A stretch of 64,000 nucleotides of DNA, from contig NZ_BMGS01000001.1 in NCBI RefSeq assembly GCF_014640315.1, positions 372,001 through 436,000 on the forward strand, read 5' to 3'. Positions 36,792 through 44,714 of this stretch are shown here, in pieces. A program made the position numbers and the translations under genes. Below the pieces are notes generated by a model that saw only the letters and a list, made by a program, of their open reading frames with translations, made no database searches and was not told the DNA's origin. Each line of letters opens with the position of its first letter. The stretch's first letter is position 1. This stretch comes from Hymenobacter glacieicola. GTDB lineage: Bacteria > Bacteroidota > Bacteroidia > Cytophagales > Hymenobacteraceae.

Positions 36792-37041
36792 GAAGGGCGG
36801 GCAAAGTAGCGTGGCTCAAAAATACATACTGCCCGGTTATAGCGGTAGCCAGCCGCGCCGGGACCTTGGGTACCAGCGCGCCCGGCCGGCGCCAGCAGTT
36901 GAGCACCGCGCGTGTTAGTTTTATACCTTGTTTTGTAAACCATGCTGCTGCGGGTAGGCCAATAGCTGCCTATTGAGCCCACGCCAAGCGTCAGTTTCTT
37001 TTACCGCAACATCCCACCCAACCCATTTCTTACTATCCTCC

Positions 37042-38640
37042 ATGAAACAAGCCCTCGAAGAAGCCCTGGCTACCGGCACCGATGTGCAGGAGCACGACCC
37101 GCACGGTATTCAGCACGTCCTGCGCGAACTGGGCGTGGAAGCCCGCAATGCGGCCTGGAGCACGGGCCTGCAGTGGGGCGGCGCCGGCAACGAGCACACC
37201 CGCACCATTCACTCGCCCACCGACGGCCACCCAATTGGAACTGTGGCCTTTGCTACTGCGCAAGACTACAACACAGTGGTAGAGCAGGCCCAGGAAGCCT
37301 TTACCACCTGGCGCCTGGTGCCCGCTCCCAAGCGCGGAGAAATTGTGCGGCAAATTGGTAACAAGCTGCGCGAAAACAAGGAAGCCCTGGGCAAGCTGGT
37401 CAGCTACGAAATGGGCAAAATCCTGCAGGAGGGCCTGGGTGAAGTGCAGGAAATGATTGACATCTGTGACTTTGCCGTGGGCCTTTCGCGCCAGCTGCAT
37501 GGCTTTACCATGCACTCAGAGCGGCCTGCCCACCGCATGTATGAGCAGTATCATCCGCTGGGGGTAGTCGGCATTATTTCGGCCTTCAACTTTCCGGTGG
37601 CCGTGTGGAGTTGGAACGCCATGCTGGCCGCCGTGTGCGGTGACGTGAGCATCTGGAAGCCCTCCGAGAAAACCCCGCTGGTAGCCGTAGCCGTGCAGCA
37701 TATTCTCAACGATGTACTCCGGGAAAATGAGCTGCCCGAGGGCGTGTTTAACCTCATCATTGGGGATGCGGAAATTGGGGCCGCCATGGCCGCCGATACC
37801 CGCGTGCCCCTGGTATCGGCCACGGGCAGTACCCGCATGGGCAAGAAGGTAGGCGAAGTGGTGGGTGGCCGACTGGGCCGCGCGCTGCTGGAGTTGGGCG
37901 GCAACAACGCCATCATCCTCACCGAGCACGCCGACCTGGACATGGCCATGCGGGCCGTGGTATTTGGCGCCGTGGGCACGGCCGGGCAGCGCTGCACCAC
38001 CACCCGCCGCCTCATCATCCACGAAGGCATTTTCGAAGACGTAAAAGCGCGCCTGCTCAAGATTTACCCCAACCTGCCCATCGGCCACCCCTTGCAGGAG
38101 GGCAACCTGGTAGGCCCGCTGATTGACAAGGCGGCCGTGGACTCATTCCGTAACGCGCTAACCGCCGTGCAGCAGGAAGGCGGCACGCTGCTGCTGGGTG
38201 GCGAGGTGCTGGAAGGAGCTGGCTATGAAACCGGTACCTACGTGAAGCCCGCGCTGGTAGAAGCCCGCAACGAGTACCACACGGTCCAGGAAGAGACCTT
38301 CGCCCCGATTCTGTACCTGATTAAGTACAGCGGCGGGGTAGAAGAGGCTATTGCCATCCAGAACGGGGTGCGCCAGGGGCTGTCCTCCAGCATCTTCTCC
38401 CTGAACATGCGCGAAACCGAAACGTACCTTAGCCACGCCGGCTCCGACTGCGGCATTGCCAACGTCAACATTGGTACCAGCGGGGCCGAAATCGGGGGCG
38501 CTTTCGGGGGCGAAAAGGAAACCGGCGGCGGCCGCGAGTCTGGCTCCGATGCCTGGCGCATCTACATGCGCCGGCAAACCAACACCATCAACTACAGCAC
38601 GCAGCTACCCCTGGCCCAGGGCATCAAGTTCGACGTGTAG
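37042..38640 (+). CDS. Aldehyde dehydrogenase, ALDH7/antiquitin type
   Basis: NAD(P)-dependent aldehyde dehydrogenase (532 aa) of the antiquitin group, whose characterised members oxidise L-2-aminoadipate-6-semialdehyde / piperideine-6-carboxylate in lysine breakdown. Cofactor region is IISAFNFPVAVWSWN, then SATGSTRMGKKVGE; the general base Glu284 is in LELGGNNA and the nucleophile Cys318 in GQRCTTTRR. The C-terminal SDCGIANVNIGTSGAEIGGAFGGEKETGGGRESGSDAWRIYMRR is diagnostic for this subgroup. ATG 37042 begins about 20 residues before the first conserved block; a longer upstream frame is not supported. Followed by a hairpin. Confidence 0.93.
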   Translation: MKQALEEALATGTDVQEHDPHGIQHVLRELGVEARNAAWSTGLQWGGAGNEHTRTIHSPTDGHPIGTVAFATAQDYNTVVEQAQEAFTTWRLVPAPKRGEIVRQIGNKLRENKEALGKLVSYEMGKILQEGLGEVQEMIDICDFAVGLSRQLHGFTMHSERPAHRMYEQYHPLGVVGIISAFNFPVAVWSWNAMLAAVCGDVSIWKPSEKTPLVAVAVQHILNDVLRENELPEGVFNLIIGDAEIGAAMAADTRVPLVSATGSTRMGKKVGEVVGGRLGRALLELGGNNAIILTEHADLDMAMRAVVFGAVGTAGQRCTTTRRLIIHEGIFEDVKARLLKIYPNLPIGHPLQEGNLVGPLIDKAAVDSFRNALTAVQQEGGTLLLGGEVLEGAGYETGTYVKPALVEARNEYHTVQEETFAPILYLIKYSGGVEEAIAIQNGVRQGLSSSIFSLNMRETETYLSHAGSDCGIANVNIGTSGAEIGGAFGGEKETGGGRESGSDAWRIYMRRQTNTINYSTQLPLAQGIKFDV

Positions 38641-38663
38641 ATAGCGCCGTCTCCGCGCAAAAA

Positions 38664-38699
38664 CAACAGGCCCGCTTGGTACACCGAGCGGGCCTGTTG
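38664..38699 (+). terminator. Stem-loop after aldehyde dehydrogenase gene
   Basis: CAACAGGCCCGCT pairs exactly with AGCGGGCCTGTTG (13 bp), then wobble and GG/CC pairs close to a small loop. There is no strong T-run, so efficiency is uncertain. It also faces the convergent GH16 gene. Confidence 0.65.
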
Positions 38700-38729
38700 C
38701 GTACTGTATGTAGCCTACTTCGCTTGAAG

Positions 38730-39860
38730 CTACGGAAATGAAAAAGCTGACTGTTTAGGCTGTTTCCGCAGGAAGGCGGGCCACTGGCCTTGCGGGCCCA
38801 GCGCCGCCTGGTTTGGGCGATACACCCGAATGTAGTCAATCAGAAAGGAGTCGTTGGGAGAAGGGCAGTGCTGGTCGGTGGCCGTGACGCCGTCGGGGGC
38901 TGTGGGGCAGTGTTGGTTTTTTTTGCAGTCCCACTGGTAGTGGCTACTGATCATCAGGTTCATTTCGCGGGGGAGGATAGCTTTTTCGCCCTGAATGCGC
39001 TGAATTACCTGCCCGTCAATCAACCACACCATTTCCGTGGGTGCCCATACCAGTGTGTACACGTGAAAGGACGTGGCCGGATTATTCTTGAGCCAACTTA
39101 AGTGCGTGACCTTGCTTTCGTGGCCGGAGTAGGGGTTGCGTTGTAGGGAGCTGAAAAACGTGCGCTTGCCCGGCTGCCCCTCCGGAGTTGGCGGCCCCAT
39201 AAACGACTCGAACATGTCCAGCTCCCAGGTGTCGCCCGTCTGCCAATTGGGGTTGATGCTGCCTTCGCAGTTAGGAACTCCGTAGCCACCCCACAGCCAG
39301 AAAGCGGCCTGCAAGCCATCGGTGGCCGGTAGCTTGGCCCGAATTTCGAAAATGCCGTAACGGAAGCCCGGCTCCCCACAACTAGTGTCGTCGGTATACA
39401 GGGCCCGCAGCAGGCCACTGGTTTTGTAGAATTCGCCTTCCGTGACCGTGCCCTGGGCCGAGGTGATTTTTCGCAGGGGGGTCGGGTGGTAAGTAAAGTC
39501 CAGGGCCACCATGCCGTCGCGGGTGTTGGTGGGGTTAGGCACCAGCCGGATGTCCTCGGGGCGGTAGGCGTAGCTCTCGGGGCCATAGTTTTGGCACTCG
39601 GCTTTGCTGTCCCAGTGGGCATTGCCCCAGATTTGTTCAGGGCTCCACTTACCCGTGTGCTTACTCAGCATGGAGTCAACGGTAGGGTACCGGAAGTCAT
39701 CTTCAAATACCACGTGGTAGTTGCGCAGATTTACGCCCGATGGGTAGCGTTGCCCTCGGGCCGCAGGCCGCGCGAGCAGCAGCAGAGCAACCGCCAGCAA
39801 GCCACCCCAGCGAATAGCGGGCAGTTGAAATGGGTAATAAACTCGGGGAAGTAGGGTCAT
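38730..39860 (-). CDS. Family 16 glycoside hydrolase (beta-glucanase-like), exported
   Basis: Endo-acting beta-glucanase, laminarinase or agarase-type enzyme of family GH16, 376 aa. A signal peptide covers the first about 35 residues (RWGGLLAVALLLLARPAARGQ). The catalytic motif is E213-L-D-M-F-E218 (nucleophile, Asp, acid/base), within DTWELDMFESFMG. Flanking jelly-roll strands include FRYGIFEIRAKLP and FHVYTLVWAPTEMVWLIDG, both typical. The C-terminus lacks a recognisable type IX sorting domain. ATG 39860 gives the clean signal peptide. Substrate specificity cannot be read from sequence. It stands alone. Confidence 0.92.
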   Translation of the reverse strand: MTLLPRVYYPFQLPAIRWGGLLAVALLLLARPAARGQRYPSGVNLRNYHVVFEDDFRYPTVDSMLSKHTGKWSPEQIWGNAHWDSKAECQNYGPESYAYRPEDIRLVPNPTNTRDGMVALDFTYHPTPLRKITSAQGTVTEGEFYKTSGLLRALYTDDTSCGEPGFRYGIFEIRAKLPATDGLQAAFWLWGGYGVPNCEGSINPNWQTGDTWELDMFESFMGPPTPEGQPGKRTFFSSLQRNPYSGHESKVTHLSWLKNNPATSFHVYTLVWAPTEMVWLIDGQVIQRIQGEKAILPREMNLMISSHYQWDCKKNQHCPTAPDGVTATDQHCPSPNDSFLIDYIRVYRPNQAALGPQGQWPAFLRKQPKQSAFSFP

Positions 39861-40246
39861 GTAATAAATAGTAACGAAAACTGCGCCGCACACTGAACAG
39901 GTGTACTCCTTAACTCGCTATTTCGATGTCGTAGCGGCCTCCAGCTATGGGTCCTCTATAACCAGAAAGAGGCGAAGCTGCTTTTCGTACCCGCTGCTGA
40001 AAATGAGAGTAAGAGCATTAGATGAAGGCTCGCATATGACCAATGCACAGGGTGAAAAGAGTAAATAACACGCAATCGGGCACGAAAGTACGGCTTGGGT
40101 GTTGAGATACTAGTGGGCGGTGCAACCCCGTTGCGGGCGGCCTGTCTTTCACTTGCTTACCCGAAGAGCACCTGTCGTTTTTGCCCGGAAAGTTGGATAT
40201 TTACGATTCTTCCGTTTCCGAACTCCCGCCAACCCAGCCGCACCCT
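39861..40246. other. Intergenic region between GH16 and sigma factor genes
   Basis: About 385 bases between divergent genes, so it must hold both promoters. No clear palindrome, repeat or consensus -7 element was found. No gene supported. Confidence 0.4.
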
Positions 40247-40810
40247 ATGGAGGCATTTTCGTATACCGACATCAACGCCCCGCTAGTCGAGCGGTGCCGC
40301 CTGGGCGACCGGCGTGCGCAGGCCGAAATTTACAAGCGCTACTCCAAAGCTATGTTCAACGCCTCCCTGCGCATCACCGGCGACTATGCCGAGGCGGAGG
40401 ACGTGCTGCAGGAGTCGTTTCTGAGCGCCTTCCGGGAGCTGCACAGCTACAAAGGCGACTCGTCGTTTGGCTCCTGGCTGAAGCGCATCGTCATCAACAA
40501 AAGCATCAACTGCCTGCGCAACCGGCGCCTGCAACTGGTGCCCCTGGGCGACCAGCACGACGGGGCCGCTCCTGACCATGACGACCACGGTCCTGACATG
40601 GAAGACCTGGGCTGGCGCGCCGACATCGTGCGACGCTGCGTGCAGGAGCTGCCGGATGGCTACCGGGTAGTGCTTTCTCTGTATCTGCTGGAAGGCTACG
40701 ACCACGCCGAAATTGCGGGCATTCTTAACATCACCGAATCCACTTCGAAGTCGCAGTACAGCCGCGCCCGCAAAAAGCTCCTGGAGCTTGCTCGCCAGCA
40801 CGGCTTGTAG
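40247..40810 (+). CDS. ECF-type RNA polymerase sigma factor
   Basis: Alternative sigma-70 factor, 187 aa, that redirects RNA polymerase to specific promoters. Region 2 (about residues 15-85) includes KRYSKAMFNASLRITGDYAEAEDVLQESFLSAFRELHSYKGDSSFGSWLKRIVINKSINCLR; region 4 at about 128-180 includes LPDGYRVVLSLYLLEGYDHAEIAGILNITESTSKSQYSRARKKL with a helix-turn-helix. A short His/Asp-rich linker (HDGAAPDHDDHGPD) joins them. The next genes, a membrane protein and a DUF4097-like protein, follow on the same strand, which suggests a cognate regulator and an output. ATG 40247 was chosen; a TTG at 40181 gives unsupported extra residues. Confidence 0.92.
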   Translation: MEAFSYTDINAPLVERCRLGDRRAQAEIYKRYSKAMFNASLRITGDYAEAEDVLQESFLSAFRELHSYKGDSSFGSWLKRIVINKSINCLRNRRLQLVPLGDQHDGAAPDHDDHGPDMEDLGWRADIVRRCVQELPDGYRVVLSLYLLEGYDHAEIAGILNITESTSKSQYSRARKKLLELARQHGL

Positions 40811-40928
40811 TACCAGCATCCCGATTTATCCCCGACCTGATGCTGCCACTAGTGTTGGTCGCGCTGGCCCACCCCAATTCAAGACCAGCTCGCCGCGCCA
40901 AAAAGCAGCCTGCCCATTACCACCTGAC

Positions 40929-41693
40929 ATGAACGAGAAGAAAACCGGACTGGAAGCCTTTGTTGCGCGCCACCGCGCCGACTTCGATGTGTTCGAGCCG
41001 CGCCCGAATCTGTGGGACGACATTGAGCTGGAACTAACCCTGCCAGAAGCTGCTGCGCAAGCAACTCCCCTGAAAATTGTACCCCTGTACGGCCCCGAAC
41101 TGGCCGAAACTACTGCTGCGTCGCCCGCGCCGGATACGGCCGTGCGCTCGGCCCGCCCCTACGGAATTGCTGCCGCGGTAGCGGCTCTGCTGATGGTAGG
41201 CGGCTGGTTTTGGCAGCACAGCTCCGAGGCTACCTACTGGACACGCAACGGCCAGGCTGCGGTAGCCGGCTCCGCTACGGCGTCGGCGACTACCGAAAGT
41301 CAGCCCCTAGCCACTTCCTCTTCCCCAATATTGGCTACGCCAGCCACGGCCGGGCCCGAGCAGCGGCTGGCCGGCGCCGTGCACCGCATGGAAACGTACT
41401 ACGCCACGCAAATCACGGAGCGCCAGCAGGAGCTGCGGGCCCTGGACCAGGAAGCGCCGGCCGCGGCCCCGCACGCCGATTGGCAGCAGGAGCTCAAGGG
41501 CCTCGATTCCACGTATCAACAGCTACGCGCCGAGCTGTACCGCAATCCGGAGCCGGAAGTGGTGCTGGATGCCATGGACCGCAACCTGCAGATTCGGCTG
41601 GATTTGTTGAATCAGCAGCTGCGCACCCGGGAGCAAATCCGTGATTATCACTCTCAACCCTTTATGGCGACGGAAAGCCGCCGGACTCCTTAG
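40929..41693 (+). CDS. Putative membrane anti-sigma partner
   Basis: A 254-aa protein, not recognised by name. The N-terminal about 60 residues are acidic and lack cysteine (FVARHRADFDVFEPRPNLWDDIELEL), followed by a single transmembrane helix at about 77-96 (PYGIAAAVAALLMVGGWFW) and an outside portion with coiled-coil-like helices rich in Glu, Gln and Leu (ETYYATQITERQQELRALDQE). This arrangement, 118 nt downstream of an ECF sigma gene, fits a membrane anti-sigma factor or partner, but the usual zinc-binding HxxxCxxC motif is absent. ATG 40929 was chosen as the first start giving the cytosolic segment. Its stop is 3 nt before the next gene. Confidence 0.65.
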   Translation: MNEKKTGLEAFVARHRADFDVFEPRPNLWDDIELELTLPEAAAQATPLKIVPLYGPELAETTAASPAPDTAVRSARPYGIAAAVAALLMVGGWFWQHSSEATYWTRNGQAAVAGSATASATTESQPLATSSSPILATPATAGPEQRLAGAVHRMETYYATQITERQQELRALDQEAPAAAPHADWQQELKGLDSTYQQLRAELYRNPEPEVVLDAMDRNLQIRLDLLNQQLRTREQIRDYHSQPFMATESRRTP

Positions 41694-41696
41694 GTT

Positions 41697-42938
41697 ATGC
41701 GCCGTTCTCTGCTTTCCGCTGGCCACGTAGGGTGTGTGGTGGCCCTCACCGGGCTGCTGGGCACGACCAGCAAACCGGCCTGGGCTCAGCTATCGACGGC
41801 CCCCGACAATACCACGGTACATTACGAACAGCCCGTAACAGCTCCGCTCAGCACTCCCGAACAGGGCAGTCCTCTGGATGCGCGGGAAGGTAGTGGGCAA
41901 GGGCCCCAGGATGAGGCGCAGCCTACTCCAGCGGTTGAGAAAGTGCGTAAAATCAGCCGGACGTTTCCGGCCAGCGCCACCAAGCTTTACACCCTCGATA
42001 CCCGCTATGGCCGGGTGCAGGTGAACGTGTGGAACCGGCCCGAAATCCGGACTGATGTGGACATCATTACTCGCGCCGAAACCGAGGAAAAAGCCCAGCA
42101 GCTGCAGGATATGATTCAGGTGCAGCTTCAGGATCAGGACCCCGCCACCGGCGGTATTACGGCTCGTTCCCGCTTCGGGGCCATGCCGCGGGAGTGCTGG
42201 AGCCGCACCAAGCTGTATGAGGTAAACTACACGGTGTGGGTGCCCAAGGATACTCCCTTGGCCCTGCATAATACGTTCGGCGAAATCAGCCTAACCAGTG
42301 ACCTAACCGGCGCCACGGAGCTAGCCATTGAGTACGGTAGCTTGCGCACGGCCCGCCTGGAAGGGCCCCGCAACTCTGTGCGCGTCTGCAATGCTCAGTG
42401 CACGGTGCCCTACGCCCGCCGCGCTACCGTAGACGCCTCCTACTCCAAGCTGCGCCTGACGGAAGGTGGCACCGTAGAGCTGCGCAATAACTACTCCGAT
42501 ATCGACATTGGCTCGGTGCAGGACCTGACGGTGCACAGCAAGTACGGCGACGTGGTGCTGGGCACGGTGCGTAACCTGCGGGGCAGCTCCGGCTTCTCCA
42601 AGTTCAGCATCGACAAGCTTAGCAACCAGCTGGACATGAAGCTGCAATACTGCCCCAGCTTTGAAGTGCGTAGCACCGGCAAGAATTTTCGGCAGATTAA
42701 CGTGGATGGGGGCTACAGCACCATTCTGCTTAATTTTCCGGATGGGGCAGGCTTCAACTTCGATGTGAATACCGACCACGGCAAGCTGCTGGTAGACAAG
42801 CGGCTGGTGCGGGTTAATTCCGAGGAAAGCAGCCCGTCTACCACGGATATGCAAGGGAGCTTCGGGGCCGTGCAAACCCGCAAGGCCGGCAACGTCAACA
42901 TTAAGGTGCGCTACGGTAACGTGAGCTTCCGGCGCTAG
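41697..42938 (+). CDS. DUF4097-like exported beta-helix protein
   Basis: Exported protein of 413 aa, with a signal peptide (about residues 1-30, ending SKPAWAQ). The central and C-terminal parts consist of repeating strands resembling the DUF4097/DUF2807 putative adhesin fold: LDTRYGRVQVNVWNRPEIRTDVDI, then short turns such as SKYGDVVLGTVRNL, DIDIGSVQDL and VNIKVRYGNVSFRR. Such proteins commonly accompany ECF sigma and anti-sigma genes in Bacteroidota, and the 3-nt gap to the upstream gene supports an operon. Ends in a hairpin. Function is unknown, possibly a surface sensor or adhesin. Confidence 0.75.
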   Translation: MRRSLLSAGHVGCVVALTGLLGTTSKPAWAQLSTAPDNTTVHYEQPVTAPLSTPEQGSPLDAREGSGQGPQDEAQPTPAVEKVRKISRTFPASATKLYTLDTRYGRVQVNVWNRPEIRTDVDIITRAETEEKAQQLQDMIQVQLQDQDPATGGITARSRFGAMPRECWSRTKLYEVNYTVWVPKDTPLALHNTFGEISLTSDLTGATELAIEYGSLRTARLEGPRNSVRVCNAQCTVPYARRATVDASYSKLRLTEGGTVELRNNYSDIDIGSVQDLTVHSKYGDVVLGTVRNLRGSSGFSKFSIDKLSNQLDMKLQYCPSFEVRSTGKNFRQINVDGGYSTILLNFPDGAGFNFDVNTDHGKLLVDKRLVRVNSEESSPSTTDMQGSFGAVQTRKAGNVNIKVRYGNVSFRR

Positions 42939-42960
42939 CTCCTAGTTGAAAACGAGGCCC

Positions 42961-43012
42961 AAAAGCCAGGAGGCGAACGGTAGAAAAATTCACTGTTCGC
43001 CTCCTGGCTTTT
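42961..43012 (+). terminator. Stem-loop between DUF4097-like and PPC genes
   Basis: AAAAGCCAGGAGGCGAAC (42961-42978) pairs exactly with 42995-43012 over 18 bp around a 16-nt loop; T-run follows on the plus strand. It lies only 20 nt before the next start codon. Confidence 0.85.
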
Positions 43013-43031
43013 GTGCGTTTCTTTGCCCCTG

Positions 43032-43595
43032 ATGCGCCTTCCGTTCCTTATAATGCTGGGGCTGCTAGTTTCGGCTACCGGCTCCGCCCAGTCTGTACCT
43101 GCTGCCATGCCGCCCGCCTCCCCTGGTTTGCCCAAGCCCTCTACGCCCACCTCCTCGCTCCGAAACTATGCCCTGCGCCTCAAGCCGGGGCAGGACTTGC
43201 ACCAGGAGCTGCTGGCCTTTGCCGCGCAGCACCAGCTGCGGGCGGCGGCGGTGCTTACCTGCGTGGGCAGCCTAACTACTACCACCCTGCGGCTAGCCAA
43301 CCAAGAAGGGCCTACGCAGTATCATGGGCACTTCGAAATTGTATCCCTAGTGGGCACCTTGTCCGTTAATGGCAGCCACCTCCACCTGGCCGTTGCCGAT
43401 TCCACGGGCCGCACTATTGGCGGGCATCTGCTAAACGGTAGCCTTGTGTATACCACCGCGGAGCTGGTTATTGGTGAACTGCCCGAACTGGATTTCCGCC
43501 GCGAGCCAGACCCCACCTACGGCTACCGAGAGCTAACCGTATACCCGGCTCCCAAGGCCGGCCGAAAGGCTAAGCCTTCTCCTAAAAGGCCCTAA
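43032..43595 (+). CDS. Exported PPC-domain (DUF296) protein
   Basis: PPC-domain protein of 187 aa with an N-terminal signal peptide (MRLPFLIMLGLLVSATGSAQ). The domain runs from about residue 40: LRLKPGQDLHQELLAFAAQHQLRAAAVLTCVGSLTTTTLRL, then HGHFEIVSLVGTLSVNGSHLHLAVADSTGRTIGGHLL and SLVYTTAELVIGEL, all matching family blocks. PPC domains occur in plant AT-hook nuclear proteins and cytosolic bacterial homologs, so an exported version is unusual. ATG 43032 begins the signal. The C-terminus is basic (AGRKAKPSPKRP). Function not known. Confidence 0.85.
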   Translation: MRLPFLIMLGLLVSATGSAQSVPAAMPPASPGLPKPSTPTSSLRNYALRLKPGQDLHQELLAFAAQHQLRAAAVLTCVGSLTTTTLRLANQEGPTQYHGHFEIVSLVGTLSVNGSHLHLAVADSTGRTIGGHLLNGSLVYTTAELVIGELPELDFRREPDPTYGYRELTVYPAPKAGRKAKPSPKRP

Positions 43596-43621
43596 CTTCC
43601 GCCTGATCCTTCCTCAACGCC

Positions 43622-44134
43622 ATGACCACCCAGCCCACCGCGACATCCGACACCGTCAGGATGGAAAAATTTCGCCGCGACATCAGCAATCCGCTGAAGC
43701 TGCGGCTCTTCATGCTGCGGCGCCTGCCCATGGCCTACCTGGCCGGACTACGGGTAGCGGCCCTGACAGACGGGCAGGCTACCGTTACGGTGCCGTACAA
43801 GTATCTCACTCAGAATCCGTTCCGTAGCATCTACTTCGCCTGCCTAAGTATGGCCGCCGAAATGGCCAGCGGACTGCTGGCCATGATGCACGTGCAAAGC
43901 GGTTCGCCGGTTTCCATGCTGGTAGTAGGGCTGGAGGCGGAATTCAACAAGAAGGCCGTGGGCCTAATCCGCTTTACCAGCCAAGACGGGGCTGCCATCG
44001 GCCGGGCCATTGCCGAGAGCCGCGCTACCGGTCAGGGCCGAACGGTACTGTGCACGAGCACCGGAATAGACCAAGCCGGCGACGTGGTAGCCATCTTCCG
44101 CATTACCTGGTCGTTCCGGGCGAAAGCGAAATAA
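43622..44134 (+). CDS. DUF4442 hotdog-fold protein
   Basis: Cytosolic 170-aa protein with the DUF4442 pattern, related to hotdog thioesterases: KLRLFMLRRLPMAYLAGLRVAAL, then VTVPYKYLTQNPFRSIYFACLSMAAEMASGLLAMM, where NPFRSIYFA is the family's conserved loop, and a C-terminal beta segment (GDVVAIFRITWSF). The helix EMASGLLAMM corresponds to the hotdog central helix. Substrate is unknown; acyl-CoA thioester hydrolysis is only suggested by fold. It lies 26 nt after the PPC gene on the same strand and may be co-transcribed with it. Confidence 0.82.
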   Translation: MTTQPTATSDTVRMEKFRRDISNPLKLRLFMLRRLPMAYLAGLRVAALTDGQATVTVPYKYLTQNPFRSIYFACLSMAAEMASGLLAMMHVQSGSPVSMLVVGLEAEFNKKAVGLIRFTSQDGAAIGRAIAESRATGQGRTVLCTSTGIDQAGDVVAIFRITWSFRAKAK

Positions 44135-44181
44135 GGCAGCTCAGCTATTTTTTCCTACTTATAGTTATCCAGGAGCATCGA

Positions 44182-44706
44182 ATGAAAAGTATTCTAGTGG
44201 TTCTTGCCCTGCTGCTGCCATCTTTCGGGGCGCTGGCGTGCTCCTGCGTAAGCGGAACCGGCTCCGAGAAACAACAGATTGCAGCTGCCTACCGACAGGA
44301 TGCGCTGGTATTTGTGGGACGCGTAACGGGCGTCGAAACCATTGTAACGACGGACACGGTGCAGGTTGCCGACACGGGTCCGATGGAGCAACGCATCCGC
44401 CTTATCCGGCATGAGTCGTTGCGATACACCTTCGCCGTTTTGCAACGGTTCAAAAGGCCACTTAACGAGTCTAGGGTTCAGGTGTTTACTGAATCGCAGA
44501 GCGCTTCCTGCGGTCGGGAGTTCAAAGTGGGCGCTAAGTACCTGGTGTATGCTTTTCAAGTCAGCGAAACAGGCTCCTTGACCGGTGGCCCGCCCGTTCC
44601 GGTCACGCCGTACTTCGCTACGAGCTCCTGCAACCGGGGGCAACGCCTGAAGCATGTCTCGCGCACCGAACTTCGGCAACTGAAAAAGCTGGCCCAGTCT
44701 GGCTAA
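44182..44706 (+). CDS. Exported TIMP/netrin-like domain protein
   Basis: Small exported protein, 174 aa. The signal peptide ends at ALACSC, so the mature chain begins near CSC, the typical N-terminus of tissue-inhibitor-of-metalloproteinase and netrin-like folds, where the N-terminal cysteine contacts a metal. The order CSCVSGTG, then DALVFVGRV, SASCGREFKVGAKYLVYA and FATSSCNRGQ fits that fold, with four cysteines in total. Bacterial members are usually unnamed and untested. ATG 44182 starts the signal. It precedes a convergent gene only 8 nt away. Confidence 0.7.
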   Translation: MKSILVVLALLLPSFGALACSCVSGTGSEKQQIAAAYRQDALVFVGRVTGVETIVTTDTVQVADTGPMEQRIRLIRHESLRYTFAVLQRFKRPLNESRVQVFTESQSASCGREFKVGAKYLVYAFQVSETGSLTGGPPVPVTPYFATSSCNRGQRLKHVSRTELRQLKKLAQSG

Positions 44707-44714
44707 GCTCCGCT

